A stretch of 39,718 bases of DNA, from contig JAUNCT010000020.1 in the NCBI GenBank assembly GCA_030526425.1, positions 1-39,718 of the forward strand, in the 5' to 3' direction. Each line of letters begins with the position of its first letter. The stretch's first letter is position 1. A program made the translations under genes and the position numbers. Positions 17,101 through 32,100 of the stretch are shown piece by piece. This DNA is from Clostridia bacterium (GTDB taxonomy: Bacteria > Bacillota > Clostridia > Christensenellales > CAG-138). Under the pieces are notes generated by a model. That model saw only the letters and a list, made by a program, of their open reading frames with translations. It was not told the DNA's origin and did no database searches.

Positions 17101-20100
17101 TGCGGCCGGCACAATTGCTTCGGCGCCCGCTTCGGCGGCGATGAATTCGTCCTGGTCCTCGAAACCGACAACCCCGCCGCGGCGATGCGCCTCGAGTGGG
17201 ATGTGCAGGAAAGCCTCGCGGCGACCCGCCCCGAAGAGGGGTACGCCATCGGTGCGAGCACCGGGCTCACCGAATGGACGGCGGAACACGCCAACGCCAC
17301 GGAGCTCATGCGCTCGGTCGACGCGATGCTGTACGCCCGCAAGCGCCACCGGATCTGACAGATCCCGTTTTCAAAAGACGGCCCGGAGCGGCTGTCTTTT
17401 CTCTTTCCCGAAGGTCCCGCACGACCCGGCGGCACCTTCACCCACCACTACCGAACGGAGGAAAGTCCAGATGCATATCGTTGTTCTCGAAAATCTCGGC
17501 GTTCCCGCAAAGACCGTCGAAGCCTTTGCCGAGGGGCTCCGCGCTGCGGGGCATACGGTCGATTGTCATTCCGAAAGAAGCGCGGACCCCGAAGTCCTCT
17601 TTGCGCGTTCCGAAAACGCCGATGCGGTCATCGTCGCGAACACGCCCTATCCGGATGCGCTGATCCGTCGTTTGCCCCGGCTCAAGCTCATCGACGTGGC
17701 GTTCACCGGCATCGACCATGTCGGGCTCGAAGCGTGCCGCGCGCAGGGCATCACCGTCTGCAACGCCGCGAATTACTCGAACCAAAGCGTGGCGGAACTC
17801 GTCATCGGCATGGTCACGGGGCTGTACCGCAAGCTCGGCGCCGCGGATGCGGCAGTGCGCTGCGGCGGCACCTCCCAAGGGCTGATGGGCCGCGAGATCG
17901 CGGGGAAGACCGTCGGCATCATCGGTACCGGGCGCATCGGCATGATGACCGCAAAGCTGTTCCTCGCGTTCGGTGCGAAGGTCATCGCGTATTCCCGTTC
18001 CGTCAAGCCCGAAGCGGAAGCGCTCGGCATCCGCTATTGCTCTCTCGAAGAACTGATGGCGGAAAGCGATATCGTTTCCGTGCATACGCCGAACGACGCA
18101 TCGACCCGCGGTCTCGTTTCGAAAGAAGCGATCGCCCGCATGAAGCGCGACGCCATCCTCATCAACTGCGCGCGAGGCGCCATCGTCGACAACGCGGCGC
18201 TTGCGGAAGCTTTGAACGAAGAACGGATCGCCGGCGCGGGGATCGATGTGTTCGATATGGAGCCGCCCATCCCGGCGGATTACCCGCTGCTCGGTGCGAA
18301 GAACACCTTGCTGGCACCGCATGTCGCCTTCCTTTCGGAGGAGGCCATGGTGCGCCGCGCGGAGATCGTCTTCCGCAACATGGAAGCGTGGCTTGCGGGC
18401 AAGCCCGAAAACGTGTGCGCGCTGTGAGAATGCCCGCCGGAAACGCCGATGCCGAGTCACCCGAGGAGAATTCGCGGGAAAACACGGCGCGGCGGTTCCC
18501 TTTTGAAACAACATCATATATAATATAAATCAATGTGAAAAGCGAACCCCGGTCATGCGATCGGCGAAAGGAGTATCCACTATGTACGCATACAGCAAAA
18601 AAGGCAGTCTCCACGGCACCTGCGCGGTCCCCGGTTCGAAGAGCGCGACCATCCGTGCAACGCTGTTCGGCGCCATCGCAGACGGCGTGACCGTCATCCA
18701 CAACCCCCTGCCGAGCAAGGACGGACTTGCGGCGCTTGCCGTTGCCCGCCATTTCGGTGCGACCGTCGTCGAGGATGAGGAAGCGAACACCTGGACCGTG
18801 ACCGGTCTCAACGGCAAGCCGAAGGTCCCGGACACCGTGATCGACACCATGAACTCCGGCACGACCACCAGCTTCGCCACGGGTCTCTGCGCCCTTTTGA
18901 CCGATGGGTACGCCGTCATCACGGGCGATGAGCAGATCCGCCGCCGCCCCTGGCTCGACGAGCTGAAGGCGCTCCGCGAGCTCGGTGCCGAGTGCTTCAC
19001 GACCCGCCCCGATTGCGAGTGCCCGCCCATGGTCGTCAAGGGTCCCATCCACGGCGGCACCTGCCATGTGCCCGGTCACAACAGCCAGCACATCAGCGGT
19101 CTGCTCGCGACTTGCGCGCTCCTGCCCGCGGGTGAATCCGTCGACATCATCGTCGACAATCCGAAGGAAGCGCTGTACGTCATGCTGACCGTGCAGTGGC
19201 TCGAGCGTTTCGGCGTCAAGGTCGAAGCCTCGCCCGATTTCAAGCGCTATCATGTCGAGGGCGGTCAGAAGCTCAAGGCGTGCGAGTGCCTCGTCGCTTC
19301 CGACTGGTCGGGCGTTGCGTTTCCGCTCGTCGCGGCGGTGCTGACCGATTCCGAGCTCACCATCACCGACGTTGATTTCAACGACGCACAGGGCGACAAA
19401 GCCGTTGCGGATGTCCTCATCAAGATGGGTGCGGATATCGAAAAGGATATCGAAGGGCACAAGCTCGTCGTCCGCGGCGGCAAGAAGCTCCACGGTCTCG
19501 ACGAGGTCGATATGGACCTCATCCCCGACAGTCTCCCGGTCCTCACCGTTGCGGCGTGCTTTGCGGAAGGCGACACGAAGTTCACGAACCTCGCGCATGT
19601 CCGCATCAAGGAGACCGACCGCGTCGCCGTCATGCAGGAAGTGCTGACCATGTGTGGTGCCGATATCGACATCACGGCGGATACGCTCACCGTGCACGGA
19701 GGAAAGCCCATGCACTGCGCCTCCGTCCCGAGCTACGACGATCACCGCGTCTGCATGGCGATGTGCGTCTGCGGTCTCGCTTGCGAAGAGGGCGAGATGC
19801 AGGTCTCGAACCCGGAATGCGCCGCGGTTTCCTTCCCGAGCTTCTACGAACTCATGAACAAGCTCGGTGCCGGCATCGAAGTGCGCTAAGCGCAAAGAAA
19901 CAGCAGATAAAGGTATCTTTCCCGGAAAAAGCGCGGCAGAAACCGCGCTTTTTCCTTGCCTTCCGCCATCAGTCGCGCACGGTCCGCCTTGCCGTCGGAT
20001 CCTCGGGGCGGAAAAAGTCTTTACAAATCCGGGAAACGTTTCTATAATACAAAAAGATCGATAAGTCTTCAGGGCAGGGTGAAATTCCCTACCGGCGGTA

Positions 20101-23100
20101 TAGCCCGCGAGCGGCACTTCGCTGCATGACCCGGTGTGATTCCGGGGCCGACAGTACAGTCTGGATGGAAGAAGACGGTGTGCAATGCAATCCGTGCTCT
20201 GAAATATACTTTTGGTATGTTTCGGAGTTTTTTGTTTTTCCGCATACGGATGCGCGGTACCGGAATCGCCCTGTGGAGCTGTCACACTCCATGGGGCTTT
20301 TTTATTGCCCGGAAAGGAATGTCATGCAGGAAGCGGAATATATGCGGCGGGCCATCGCCCTCGCGAAACAGGGGGCGGGCTGGGTCGATCCGAACCCCAT
20401 GGTGGGCGCCGTCATCGTCAAAAACGGGCGGATCATCGGCGAAGGGTATCACCGGCGCTGCGGTGAACTCCATGCGGAGCGCAATGCGTTTGCCGCACTG
20501 ACGGAACCGGCGGAAGGCGCCACGTTATATGTGACACTGGAACCCTGTTGTCACTACGGGCGCACGCCACCCTGCACCGAAGCCATCCTCGAACATAAGG
20601 TCGCCCGCGTGGTGATCGGCTCGCGCGATCCGAATCCTCTGGTGGCGGGCAAGGGCGCGGAACTTCTGCGGAAGAACGGCATCACGGTCGAAACGGACTT
20701 CCTGCGGGAAGAGTGCGATGCGCTGAATCCCGTGTTCTTCCATTTCATCACCACCGGCAGACCCTATGTCGTGATGAAATACGCCATGACGCTGGACGGA
20801 AAGATCGCCGCCTATACGGGGGCGTCCCAATGGATCACCGGCGAAACGGCGAGGGCCCATGTCCATGCCCTGCGGGGCAGGTACAGTGCCATCATGGCGG
20901 GCATCGGCACCGTATTGGCAGACGATCCCATGCTGAACTGCCGTCTGGAGGGGGCGCACCAACCCCTGCGCGTCATCGTGGATTCCGGGCTGCGCATCCC
21001 CTTGAACAGCCGCATCGTGAGGACTGCCGGGGAACTGCCCACCATCGTGGCGTGCGCCCGCCCGGACGAAGCCAAGACCGAAGCACTGGAGCGGTCGGGC
21101 GTCCGGGTGCTGTGTCTGCCCGGAGAGAACGGCAAAGTGGACCTGCTTGCGCTGATGGACGTGCTGGGACGGGAAAAGACGGCAAGCGTTCTCATCGAAG
21201 GCGGCGGCAAACTCCACGAGGCGGCACTGCAAGCCGGCATCGTCAACCGGGTCTGCGCCTACATCGCCCCCAAACTGTTGGGCGGCGCGGACGCGAAAAC
21301 TCCGGTGGAAGGACGGGGCGCCGCGCATCCCGATATGGCGGCGCAGCTGGAACATCTGCAAATCACCCGGCTGGGGGAGGACCTCCTGCTGGAATACGAT
21401 CTGAAGGAGGGCTTGAACCGTGTTTACCGGAATCGTTGAAGAGGTCGGCACCGTCCGGCGCGTCGTTTCGGGTGGGACCTCGGGAGAACTGGCGGTCCGC
21501 GCCTCCCGGGTACTGGAGGGGACGCGCATCGGCGACTCCATCGCCGTCAACGGCGTGTGTCTGACGGTCACATCCTTGCAGCCCGACGGCTTTACCGCCG
21601 ATGTCATGCCGGAAACCCTGCGCCGCACCGATCTCGGGCAACTCGGACAGGGGGCTCCGGTGAATCTGGAGCGCGCCATGGCGGCGGACGGGAGGTTCGG
21701 CGGGCACATCGTCTCCGGGCATATCGACGGCGTGGGGACCATCACCCAAATGCGCCGCGAAGGGAACGCGGTCTGGGTGCGGATCGCCGCCCCCGGAGAG
21801 GTCCTTGCGCTGATCGTCGAAAAGGGCTCCGTCTGCATCGACGGCATCAGCCTCACCGTCGCCGCGGTGGATGCGGAAGGGTTCGCCGTTTCCGTCATTC
21901 CCCACACGGGCAGCGAGACCACCCTGCTGACCAAGTCCGCGGGCGACCCGGTCAATCTGGAAAACGATGTGGTGGGCAAATACGTGCAGCGGCTCCTGCA
22001 ACCTTCGCTTCCGGGCGAAAAACGGAAGGAGAGCCGCATCACCATGGAATTTTTAGCCGAACACGGCTTTTGAACAAACACACAGGAGGGATTCGAAATG
22101 GATTTCAGATACAACACCATTCCCGAGGCGCTGGAGGCGCTCCGCGCCGGAAAGATCATCGTCTGCACCGACGATCCGGAGCGCGAAAACGAAGGCGACC
22201 TGATCTGCGCCGCGGAGTTTGCCACCACGGAGAACGTGAACTTCATGGCCACCTACGGCAAGGGGCTGATCTGCACGCCCATGTCCGCGGCCGTTGCCAA
22301 ACGGCTGAACCTGCCGCAGATGGTTTCCGAAAACACGGACAACCACTGCACGGCGTTCACCGTGTCCATCGACCATGTGAACACCACCACCGGCATTTCC
22401 GCGGAAGAGCGCGCTGTCACCTGCCGTGCCTGCTGCGATCCGGCGACCCGTCCCGAGGACCTGCGCCGCCCCGGTCATGTGTTTCCGCTGGTGGCGCGCC
22501 ACGGCGGCGTACTGGCACGGGAGGGGCACACGGAAGCCACAGTGGACCTGTGCCGCCTTGCGGGGCTGACCGAATGCGGACTGTGCTGTGAGATCATGCG
22601 GGAGGACGGGACCATGATGCGTACCCCCGAACTCCGGACCTTGGCGGAGACCCACGGTCTGTGCTTCATCACCATCCGCGATCTGCAGGATTATCTGCGT
22701 CGCTACGAGATGCATATGAAGCGCGAAGCCTGCGCCAAGCTGCCCTCCGCCTACGGCGATTTCCAAATCTACGGTTATGTGAACGACATCACCGGCGAGC
22801 ACCATGTCGCGCTGGTCTGCGGAGAGATCGGCGACGGTGAGGATATCCTGTGCAGGGTCCATTCCGAATGCCTGACCGGCGACGTGTTCGGTTCCGCCCG
22901 CTGCGACTGCGGCGCCCAGCTGCACACCGCCATGGAAATGGTGCAGCGGGAAGGCCGCGGCGTCATCCTCTACATGCGGCAGGAGGGACGCGGCATCGGG
23001 CTGATCAACAAGCTCAAGGCGTACGAACTGCAGGAGCACGGCCGCGATACCGTCGAGGCGAACGTCGAGCTGGGATTCGATCCCGATCTTCGGGAATACT

Positions 23101-26100
23101 GGAGCGGCGCGCAGATGCTGCAGGACCTCGGGGTCCGCTCCCTGCGGCTGCTGACCAACAACCCCACCAAGATCTACGGACTTGAAGGGTTCAACTTCAC
23201 CATCAAGGAACGGGTACCCATCGAGATCGCGCCGGGTGAGCACGACCGCTTCTACCTCAAGGTCAAGCAGGACAAGATGGGTCACATTTTCAACAGCATC
23301 CACGTGTAAAAAATACGGAAACGATTAGATATTGGAGGTATTGATATGAGCATTCAACTGATCGAAGGAAAAGTCGTCGCCCCCGCCGGAATGAAGGTGG
23401 GCATCATCGCATCCCGTTTCAACAGCTTCATCGTCGAGAAGCTGCTGGACGGCGCCGTGGACGGACTGGTGCGTCACGGTGTCGAAGAGGAAAACATCAC
23501 TGCTTGCTGGGTGCCCGGCGCGTTCGAGATCCCCACGGTGGCACAGCAGATGGCGCGTTCCGACAAGTACGATGCCGTGATCTGTGTGGGCGCGGTGATC
23601 CGCGGCTCCACCACCCACTACGACTATGTCTGCTCCGAGGTTTCCAAGGGCATCGCCAATGTGGCGCTCCAAACCGGCAAGCCGGTGCTGTTCGGTGTCA
23701 TCACCACCGAAAACATCGAGCAGGCGATCGAGCGCGCGGGCTCCAAGGCGGGCAACAAGGGCTATGATTGCGCCCTCTCCGCCATCGAAATGTGCAACCT
23801 GATGCATCAGATCGGATGATCCGCACATTGATCTTCGACTGGGACGGTACCCTGCACGATACCACCCGGCTTTACGGCTGCGCTTTCCGCAAGGCTTATG
23901 ACTGGCTGGTCGCCCAAGGTGCCGCACCCGCACGTCACTACGCGGATGCGGATGTGACCCGGTATTTGGGGATGAACGCCAAGGACATGTGGAACACCTT
24001 CATGCCTTTGTTGCCGCAAGAGATGAAGACCCGGGCAAGCGACATCATCGGCAGGGAAATGATCTCCCGGATCGATGCGGGAGAGGCCATCCTGTATCCC
24101 GGGGCGGAGGAGACCCTGACCCGGCTCAAGGAGATGGGCTTCGAAATGACGATTCTTTCCAACTGCAAGCGCCCCTATCTCCGGGCGCACCGCAGTGCAT
24201 TCGGTTTGGATCGCTGGTTCACGGGGTACTACTGCTGCGAGGATTTCGGCTTCGTCCCCAAGGAGGAGATCTTCCCCCGGTTCCGCGACCGGCATCCGGA
24301 AAGCTATGTGATGATCGGCGACCGGGCAAGCGACCTGAAGGTGGCGTCCGTCCACGGCTTGCCCTCGGTGGGCTGCGCTTACGGGTTCGGCAGCCCGGAG
24401 GAACTGGGTTCCGCGACCTGCGTGGCAAACGATGTCACGGAACTGCCGGAGCTCATCGAAAAGCTTCTGCAAGAAAACCGGGAATAACAAAAACAACGGA
24501 CCGTCGGTATGACGGTCCGTTGTTTTTTCGGTCTGCCCGGGACAGCCGTTTTCAAAAGACGAGATCGTGCCGCTTTCCATCTGCGAACAGCACCGCGTCC
24601 GTCAGCGCGATCCGGATCAGCACCGCTTCCGCATCGCCGTTGCCCGGTTGTTCGGCGCCGAGCCATGCGCGGAACGCGCCCTCGAGCTTGCGAACGATGT
24701 CCCGGTGCTCTTCCGTCCCGCAAATTTCCGCCGTCCCGTGCGCGGCGAACCCCGCAAGGGAGATTGCGACGTGCGGATTGCCGAGGATCGCGCCGAGCTT
24801 TGCCGCCCCTGCGAGCGACAATGTCCAAAAGCAACCTCCCGCGTACACCGCGTTCACGTTGCGGATGGTGGGGATGTCGTTTGCCGAGGTCGCCAGCGCG
24901 ACAAGGTGCTCCGTGCCGTAACGTTCGGTCAGCAGGCGCTCCGTTTCGGTCGTGATACTCATACAGTCACCTCGCGTGGAGTCTCATGCCCGCCGAAGGT
25001 CTTCCGGTACAGGCGGAAGTAATAGATGTTCTGGAAGATGCCGGTGATGACGAACGCGCAGCCGTACAGCAGGTACAGCGAGCTCAGCGTGCCGAAGTGC
25101 GCGAACACCGTATAGATCCAGACGATACGGAACACGATCGTACCCATCAGCACGATGGCGGTCGGCACGAGCGTCTTGCCGAGCCCGCGGCAGGCGGCGG
25201 TCGCGTTATCCATGAACGCCGACAGACACCAGGAGAAGCACAGCACGTTCAAGCGGATGGAACCCGCCGCAACGACCTCCGCGTCGTTTGTGAACAGCCC
25301 GAGCAGTGGCGCACGGAAACGGAAGGCAATGAGCCCGAGAACGAACGCGAGCCCGAAGGAATACACGGTCGTGATGGCGTAGGTCTTGCGTACGCGGTCG
25401 CGCTTGCCGGCACCGTAGTTCTGGGCGATGAAGCCCGTCGTCGCAACGTAGAACGCCGCCATCGACTCGTAAACAACGGAGTCGAAGTTCATCGCGGCGC
25501 TGTTGCCCTCCACGATCACGTGGTCGAAGCTGTTCACGGCGGACTGCACGAACAGGTTCGCCACGGCGAACAGCGAGTATTGGAGCGCCGCGGGGATGCC
25601 GATCTTCAGGATGCGCGCCGCGGAGTTGCGGTCGTACGCGGGGATCTTGCGCTCCAGCCGGTGCGCGCCCTCCGCACGGAACAGCGCAAACAGGATCAGC
25701 ACCGCGGAGATGTACTGCGCGATGATGCTCGCATAGGCGACGCCGTCGGACCGCATCCCGAGAACGATGACGAAGAACAGGTTCAGAAGGATGTTGATGA
25801 CGCCCGCGACCGAAAGGTAGATCAGGGGCTTCTTCGTCTCGCCGACGGCGGAAAGCACGGCGTTGCCGTAGTTGTACAGCGCGAGCGCCGGGGAACCGAG
25901 CAGGTAGATCTTCAGGTACAGCGTCGCTTCGGTGATGAGCTCGTCCTTCGTGCCGAGCAGGCGCAGCATCGGCGCTCCCGCAAGCAGTCCCAGCAGCATC
26001 GTGAACAGACCCGCCGCAAGGCACAGCAACAGGCCGGTCTGCACCGCGCGGTGCTCGTGCTCCGGGTCGTTCGCACCCGCGAAGAACGCGACGACGGCGT

Positions 26101-29100
26101 TCACGCCGCTCGATATGCCGATGAGCCAACCGGTCGTGAGTACGACCAAAAGCGTCGTCGAACCGACGGCGCCGAGCGAGATCGAGCCCGCGAATTTCCC
26201 GACGATCGCCACATCGGCGATGTTGAACAGCAGCTGCAGCAGGTTCGTCAGTACGAGCGGGATCGAGTAGAAGAGAATGTTTTTCCAGAGATTTCCGTGT
26301 GTCATGGTTTCGGTGCGGTGGCGGTATGCCGCCCCGCAGGGTCGTTGTTACCGGGCGTCGCGCTCCTCGGCAAGTTCGCGGATCAGCACGCGGATGAATT
26401 CGCGGCATTTGCCGCAGCCGGTGCCGAAACGGAGCTTTTGTTCGATCTCGGTCTCGGTGAGCCCCGCCGCGACGGCGTCGGCGATCATGCCGTAGGTGAT
26501 GTTCCTGCAGTTGCAGGCGGTCTTGTTGCGGTTCATGGTGTTCCTCCGTGGTTTTGTGGTTCGTTGCCGCTGCCGATCCCGCCCTTCCGGGCGAACCGCG
26601 CGCGGTACTTTCCGAGAACCGACGCAAGTGCCGCGGCGGGGTCGGTGTCCGTCTCCTCGGCAAGCGTGAGCAACGCATACAGCACATCGCCGTATTCCTC
26701 GCGGAAGGCGTCGGTCGGGCGGAAGGGGACTGCACCGTACCGCGTCGCTTTCAGGACTTCCTTTGCGAGCTCGCCGAGCTCCGACTGGATGTCGAGCAAA
26801 CGGTTTTCGGGGGAAAGGGGCGCGGTGCCGCATTCTTTGTGCAGCGCGCGGACGGATTCCAAGGCGTCGTGCATCGTTGCGGATCCTCCTTCGGTGATTT
26901 TCGCTACTATTCTACCATGCCCGGGGCAAAGAAAAAATCCCGCGCGGGCGGGATTTATCTGCTAACGACCTTGGGGTCAGTGCTTTGTTCTGTTGTTGCG
27001 ATCAGTCTGCAACGTAGGGAAGCAGGGCCATGATGCGCGCACGCTTGATGGCGACTGCGAGGTCGCGCTGGTGCTTTGCGCAGACACCGGACATGCGGCG
27101 GGGCATGATCTTGCCGCGCTCGGTCGTGAACTTCACGAGCATGTTGGTATCTTTATAATCGATGGACGTTGCCTTCTCCGTGCAGAACTTGCACACCTTG
27201 CGGCGGCTGCGGCGCGGACGCGGACGCATTTTACGTTCTTCCATGGAATTAGCCTCCTAAAAATTTGGATTAAAAGGGGATATCGTCGCTCTGGATATCG
27301 GTGAAACCGTCTGCACCGAAGAAATCATCGGTGTTGCGGTTCTGCTGGTTGTTCGTACGGCCGCTGTAGTTGCCGCCGCCGTTGCCGCTGTAAGAACCGC
27401 CGTCGCCCTTCGGGCTCAGGAATTCGACCTCATCCGCGCTCACGTCCAGGCTCATGCGGGTCTCCCCGTTGCGGTCCTGGTAGGTACGCGCCTGCAGCTC
27501 GCCGATGACGGCGACCTTGCGGCCCTTCGCGAGGAACTTGCTGCAGTTCTCGCCAAGCTGGCGCCATGCGTTGATGCGAAAGAAATCGGTCGTCTTTTCA
27601 CCGTTGTTACCGCGCTGGAAGCGGCGGTCGACTGCGACGGTAAAGGTGCACACGCTCGCACCGTTGGGGGTGGCGCGCAGCTCCGGGTCCGCAGTCAGAT
27701 TTCCGACGATAAAGATCTTGTTCATTTTGCAGTCCTTTCGGTCAGGTCAAACCGGGGGTCGCTTACGCTTCCTTGACGGTAACCATGTAACGCAGGATCT
27801 TCTCATCGTTCTTGTAGTTACGCTCCAACTCACGGGGGAGTTCGGGCGCACTGTTGAACGACATCAGGACATAGGTGCCCTCGGTCTTGTAATCGATGGG
27901 ATATGCGAGCTTGCGCTTGCCCCACTCGTCGACCGCGACGATTTCACCGCCGTTGGCTTCTACGATACCCTTGAACTTTTCGATGGACTCACGGGTAGCT
28001 TCCTCGGTGAGGGCCGCATCGATGATGTAAAGAGCTTCATACTGATTCATTCATTTCACCTCCTTATGGTCTGTTCGGCTCCGTTCTTGCACGGAGCAAG
28101 AAGGACGTTAGCCTTATCAGTATACCGAGTACAGCTGCGGAATGCAAGCGTTTTCGGTCTTGTTTCCGCGGTTTTTTTCGTATATTTTCCCTTGGGGGAA
28201 AGCGTGCCGCCGTCAGCACGGCTCGCCGCTTTTGAAACGCTCCATCATTTCGTTGGTCAGGCTCGTCCGGTCGGGCTGCAAAACGATGTCCTCGCGCTTC
28301 GTCCACACGGCGGATTTCAGCTCGTTCGCATCCAGCACGATCTCATCGGAACCGTCGAGGTCGCAGAAGAAGCCCGTCAGGATGTCGTTCGCCACGCCCC
28401 ACGGCTGGCTCTTGTAGTAGCGGATGTTTTTGACCTTCAGCCCCGCTTCCTCCATGACCTCCCGCGCGACGGTCTCTTCGAGCGTCTCGCCGATCTCCGT
28501 GAACCCGGCGATCAAAGCGTTGTACGCGCCTGGGCGGTTGTACCGCGTGAGCAGGATGCGGTCCCCGTCGATGACCCCCGCGATGACGGCGGGCATGATG
28601 CGCGGGTAGGCGGTGTTGCCGCAAGCCGGGCAAATGCGCGCGCGCTCCTTTTCCGAGGGGACGGTCGGCGTGCCGCAGCGTCCGCAGAAGCGGGTGTCGC
28701 GGTACCAGTCGGCGAGGTGCTTGCCCGTCAGCGCGGCGAACACGAGGTACTTCGGTTCGGGTTCCGCCTGCCGCACGGTGCGCAGGTCCGTCATGGCAAA
28801 GCCTTCGGGAAGGGCGTCCTCCCCGGTGCAGAGGAAGAACCGCTCCTCATCGACGCGGAACAGATAGATCAGCCTTGCGCGCGCTTCCGCCGCAAAATCG
28901 CGGACCTTCGGGAACGCAAGCGTTTTCTCCGAAAGCTTCGCCGCGACCGTGCCGCCCGAAAGCAGCAGAACGGTGTCCCCGTCCTCCGGGGTCGCCGCGG
29001 GGTCGAATTGGTTGTACAGCCTGTGCGGACCGATGTCCTGGATCATCATGGTGTCGTCACTCCCGTAAAATCAAGAAAACCCCGTTCGCCGGGGAAAGTG

Positions 29101-32100
29101 CGCGGGGGAGCGGTTGCTCCCCCGAGAAATGTACAGGTTGGGGAAAACTCAGCCTTCGGTCGCGAGGCGGCGGATGGCTTCCGCCATGATGAGCGTGTTC
29201 TCGCGGAAGGAGGCGAGCGTCATGCCCTCGTTCGGCATGTGGCACTCATCGGGCTCGTTCTCGGGGCTCATGCCGAACGCGACGGAGTTCGGGAACGCGC
29301 GTGCGTAGGTGCCGCCGCCCATCGTCTGCGGCGCGGAGACCTTGCCGGTCACCTGCGTGTAAACGTCCATCAGCGTGGAAACGAGCTCGGAATCCGCGGG
29401 GATGAAGTGACCGGGCTGGTGCTTCAGCGGGATGCGCTCGAACAGGATGCAGCCGAACGCGGCGTCGAGCTTCTCTTCGAGGGTCTCCTTCGCCAGCGAG
29501 AAGGGGTGGCGCGAGTCGATGGTGAGCAGCACGCCGTTCTCATCCCACTCAAGCATGTCGAGGGACAGCGTGCAGTAGCCGGATTCGTCCTTGACATCCA
29601 CATCGAAGCCTTCGCCGTGCAGGTCGTAATCGAAGAAGGCGTGCAGCGACTGGGCGACCGCGGAATCCTCGGGCGCGAGCGGCTGCTGTGCGAGCAGGTC
29701 GAGCAGGCAGCACAGCGCGTTCTTCGCAAGGTCGTTCATCGCCGCGTGACCGCCGCGGCCCTTGACGCGGATGACGTTGCCGTCGAACTCCGCAGTGAAG
29801 CCCTCGGGTACTTCGCAGGGGACCGCCTCGCAGGGCAGGACCGCCTCGGCCTCACCGGGGACGACGTTCGCCGCGATGCCGCAGTGGATGCGCACGCCGC
29901 TGTTTTCCATGGTGCGCTTGTACTGCACCTGATAGATGCCCATCTCGCTGTTGACGACCGGGTAGCACGCGTCGGGCGTGAAGCCGAGCGCGGGCAGCTC
30001 TTCGGTCTCGCGGTAACGGTCGACGCATTTCCAGCCGACCTCCTCATCGCCGCCGAGGAACAGGCGGACGCGGCGCTTCATCTTGAGACCTGCGGCTTTG
30101 ACGGCGGCCATGCCGTACAGCGCGCAGACCGCGGGTCCCTTGTTGTCGAGTACGCCGCGCGCAACGAGGCGACCGTCCACCTCTGCGGGTTCGAACGGGT
30201 CGGTGTCCCAGCCCTTGCCCGCGGGCACGACGTCCAAGTGGTCGGCGATCATGAGCAGTTCATCGCCCTCGCCGAAATCGATCACAGCGCAGTAACCGTC
30301 GATGTTGCGTCCCTCGAAGCCGAACTTCTTGCCGAGATCCACGGCGCAGTCGAGCGCGCGGGACACCTCACGGCCGAGCGGCATCCCGGGTTCGGGCGTG
30401 CCGCGGCTGACGCTCGGGATGCGCAGCAGCGTTTTGAGGTCTTCCATCTCTTCGCCCAGGTGGGCATCGATCCATTTTTCCAGCATATTCCATACTCCTT
30501 TGCGGGTTTGTCGTTGTATTCCGGGGACCCGTGAATGGGTCCGTCGCTTTTGAGTATACCACCGTGCGCGGGGTGCGGGCAACAGAGGCGCGTTTGCAAG
30601 GGCACCGCCGCTGCGGTATAATGCAATATCATTCCGTTCGGAAAGGAACGGGCGCGCCCGCCCGTCTTGAAAAGATATGATGAAAAAACGATTCGCTTTG
30701 CTCTGCGTTCTCGCGTGCGCCCTGCTCTGCGCCTGCGCGGGCGGGGAAAAGACCGCCGTGCCCCAAGAAACGCCGCAGTTCGTACCTACGCAGGAACCCG
30801 TGGTTTTCTCCGTCTCGGAGGCGACGCCCGCGCCGACGCCCGTGCCCACGCCGGAACCGACCGCGACCCCGGAACCCACGCCAACGCCCACCCCGACCCC
30901 CGTGCCCTTCGACGATGCATGGAAACCGAAGAAGGCACCGAAGGAGGACGGGCAGCTCGCCGTCGTGGTGTACTTCGGCACCCAGTCCGCGGAGGTCTTC
31001 CGCGCGGAGAACGGCGAATGGCAGCCCCTGCGCCGCATGATCTGTTCCACCGGGAAGCGCACGCCGACGGGCACCTACGGCGTCGGCACGAAGTACGATT
31101 ATCATAAGCTCTACGGCGCATACGGGCAGTGGTGCGCGCGCATCACGGGGCATATCCTCTTCCATTCGGTGCCGATCGACGAAAAGGCCCGCAAGCAGGA
31201 GGTCGGCATGCAGCGCATGAAGCTCGGCGATTACGAGGCGCTCGGCACGCCCGCGTCCGACGGATGTATCCGTCTCTGCGCCGCCGACGCGAAGTGGGTG
31301 CACGACAACACCGACCGTTCGACGGTCGTCGTGCTCACCGAGGACAACGGACCCGAACCGCCCGCGGTCCCCGCGCTCATCAAGGAAGCGCCCTATATGA
31401 CGGCGGAAGGCTACGGATGGGATCCGACCGACCCGAATCCGGACAATCCCTACCTTGCCGTGTACGGAACGTACGAAGGCAACTGGGAGTGACCCCGGAA
31501 CCGAAAGAAAACAAAAAGACCGGAACGCGCAGTTCCGGTCTTTTTTGCGGTTTACGGGCGGCGCCCCTTGCCGTACAGCAGCGGTCGCGCGACCTTGCGG
31601 TTGAACAGGTCGATCAGCGGACCCATGAACAGCGCCGTGACGATCGTGCCGATGCCGATCACGCCCGCGCTCCGGAAGCCCATCAGCGCAAAGCCCGTCC
31701 CCACGCAGAGAAGGTCCGTGCAGATGCGGAGGAACCGGAAGGGGAACTTCGTTTTCCGGTCGAGCCACAGCGCCCACACATCGTAGGTGGAAACGCCCAT
31801 GTCCGCCGTGAAGTACAGCGCGCTCGAAATGCACAGCAGCGGGATCGCCGCGAGCAGGAGCAGCAGCTTCACCGCGAACGAAGGGGCGGGGAAGAGCGAG
31901 GTCCAAAGACGCTCGCTGAAATCCACGACATAGCCCAAAAGGAACAGGTTGATCAGCGTGCCGAGACCGATGGCACGGCGGTCCGCAAAGAACATCGCGA
32001 TAAGCAGCACGATGTTGATGAGCACATACAGCGTCCCGAAGGGGATGGGCACCACGGCGTTGATGCCGTTGCACAGCACCTGGAACGGGTCGACGCCCAG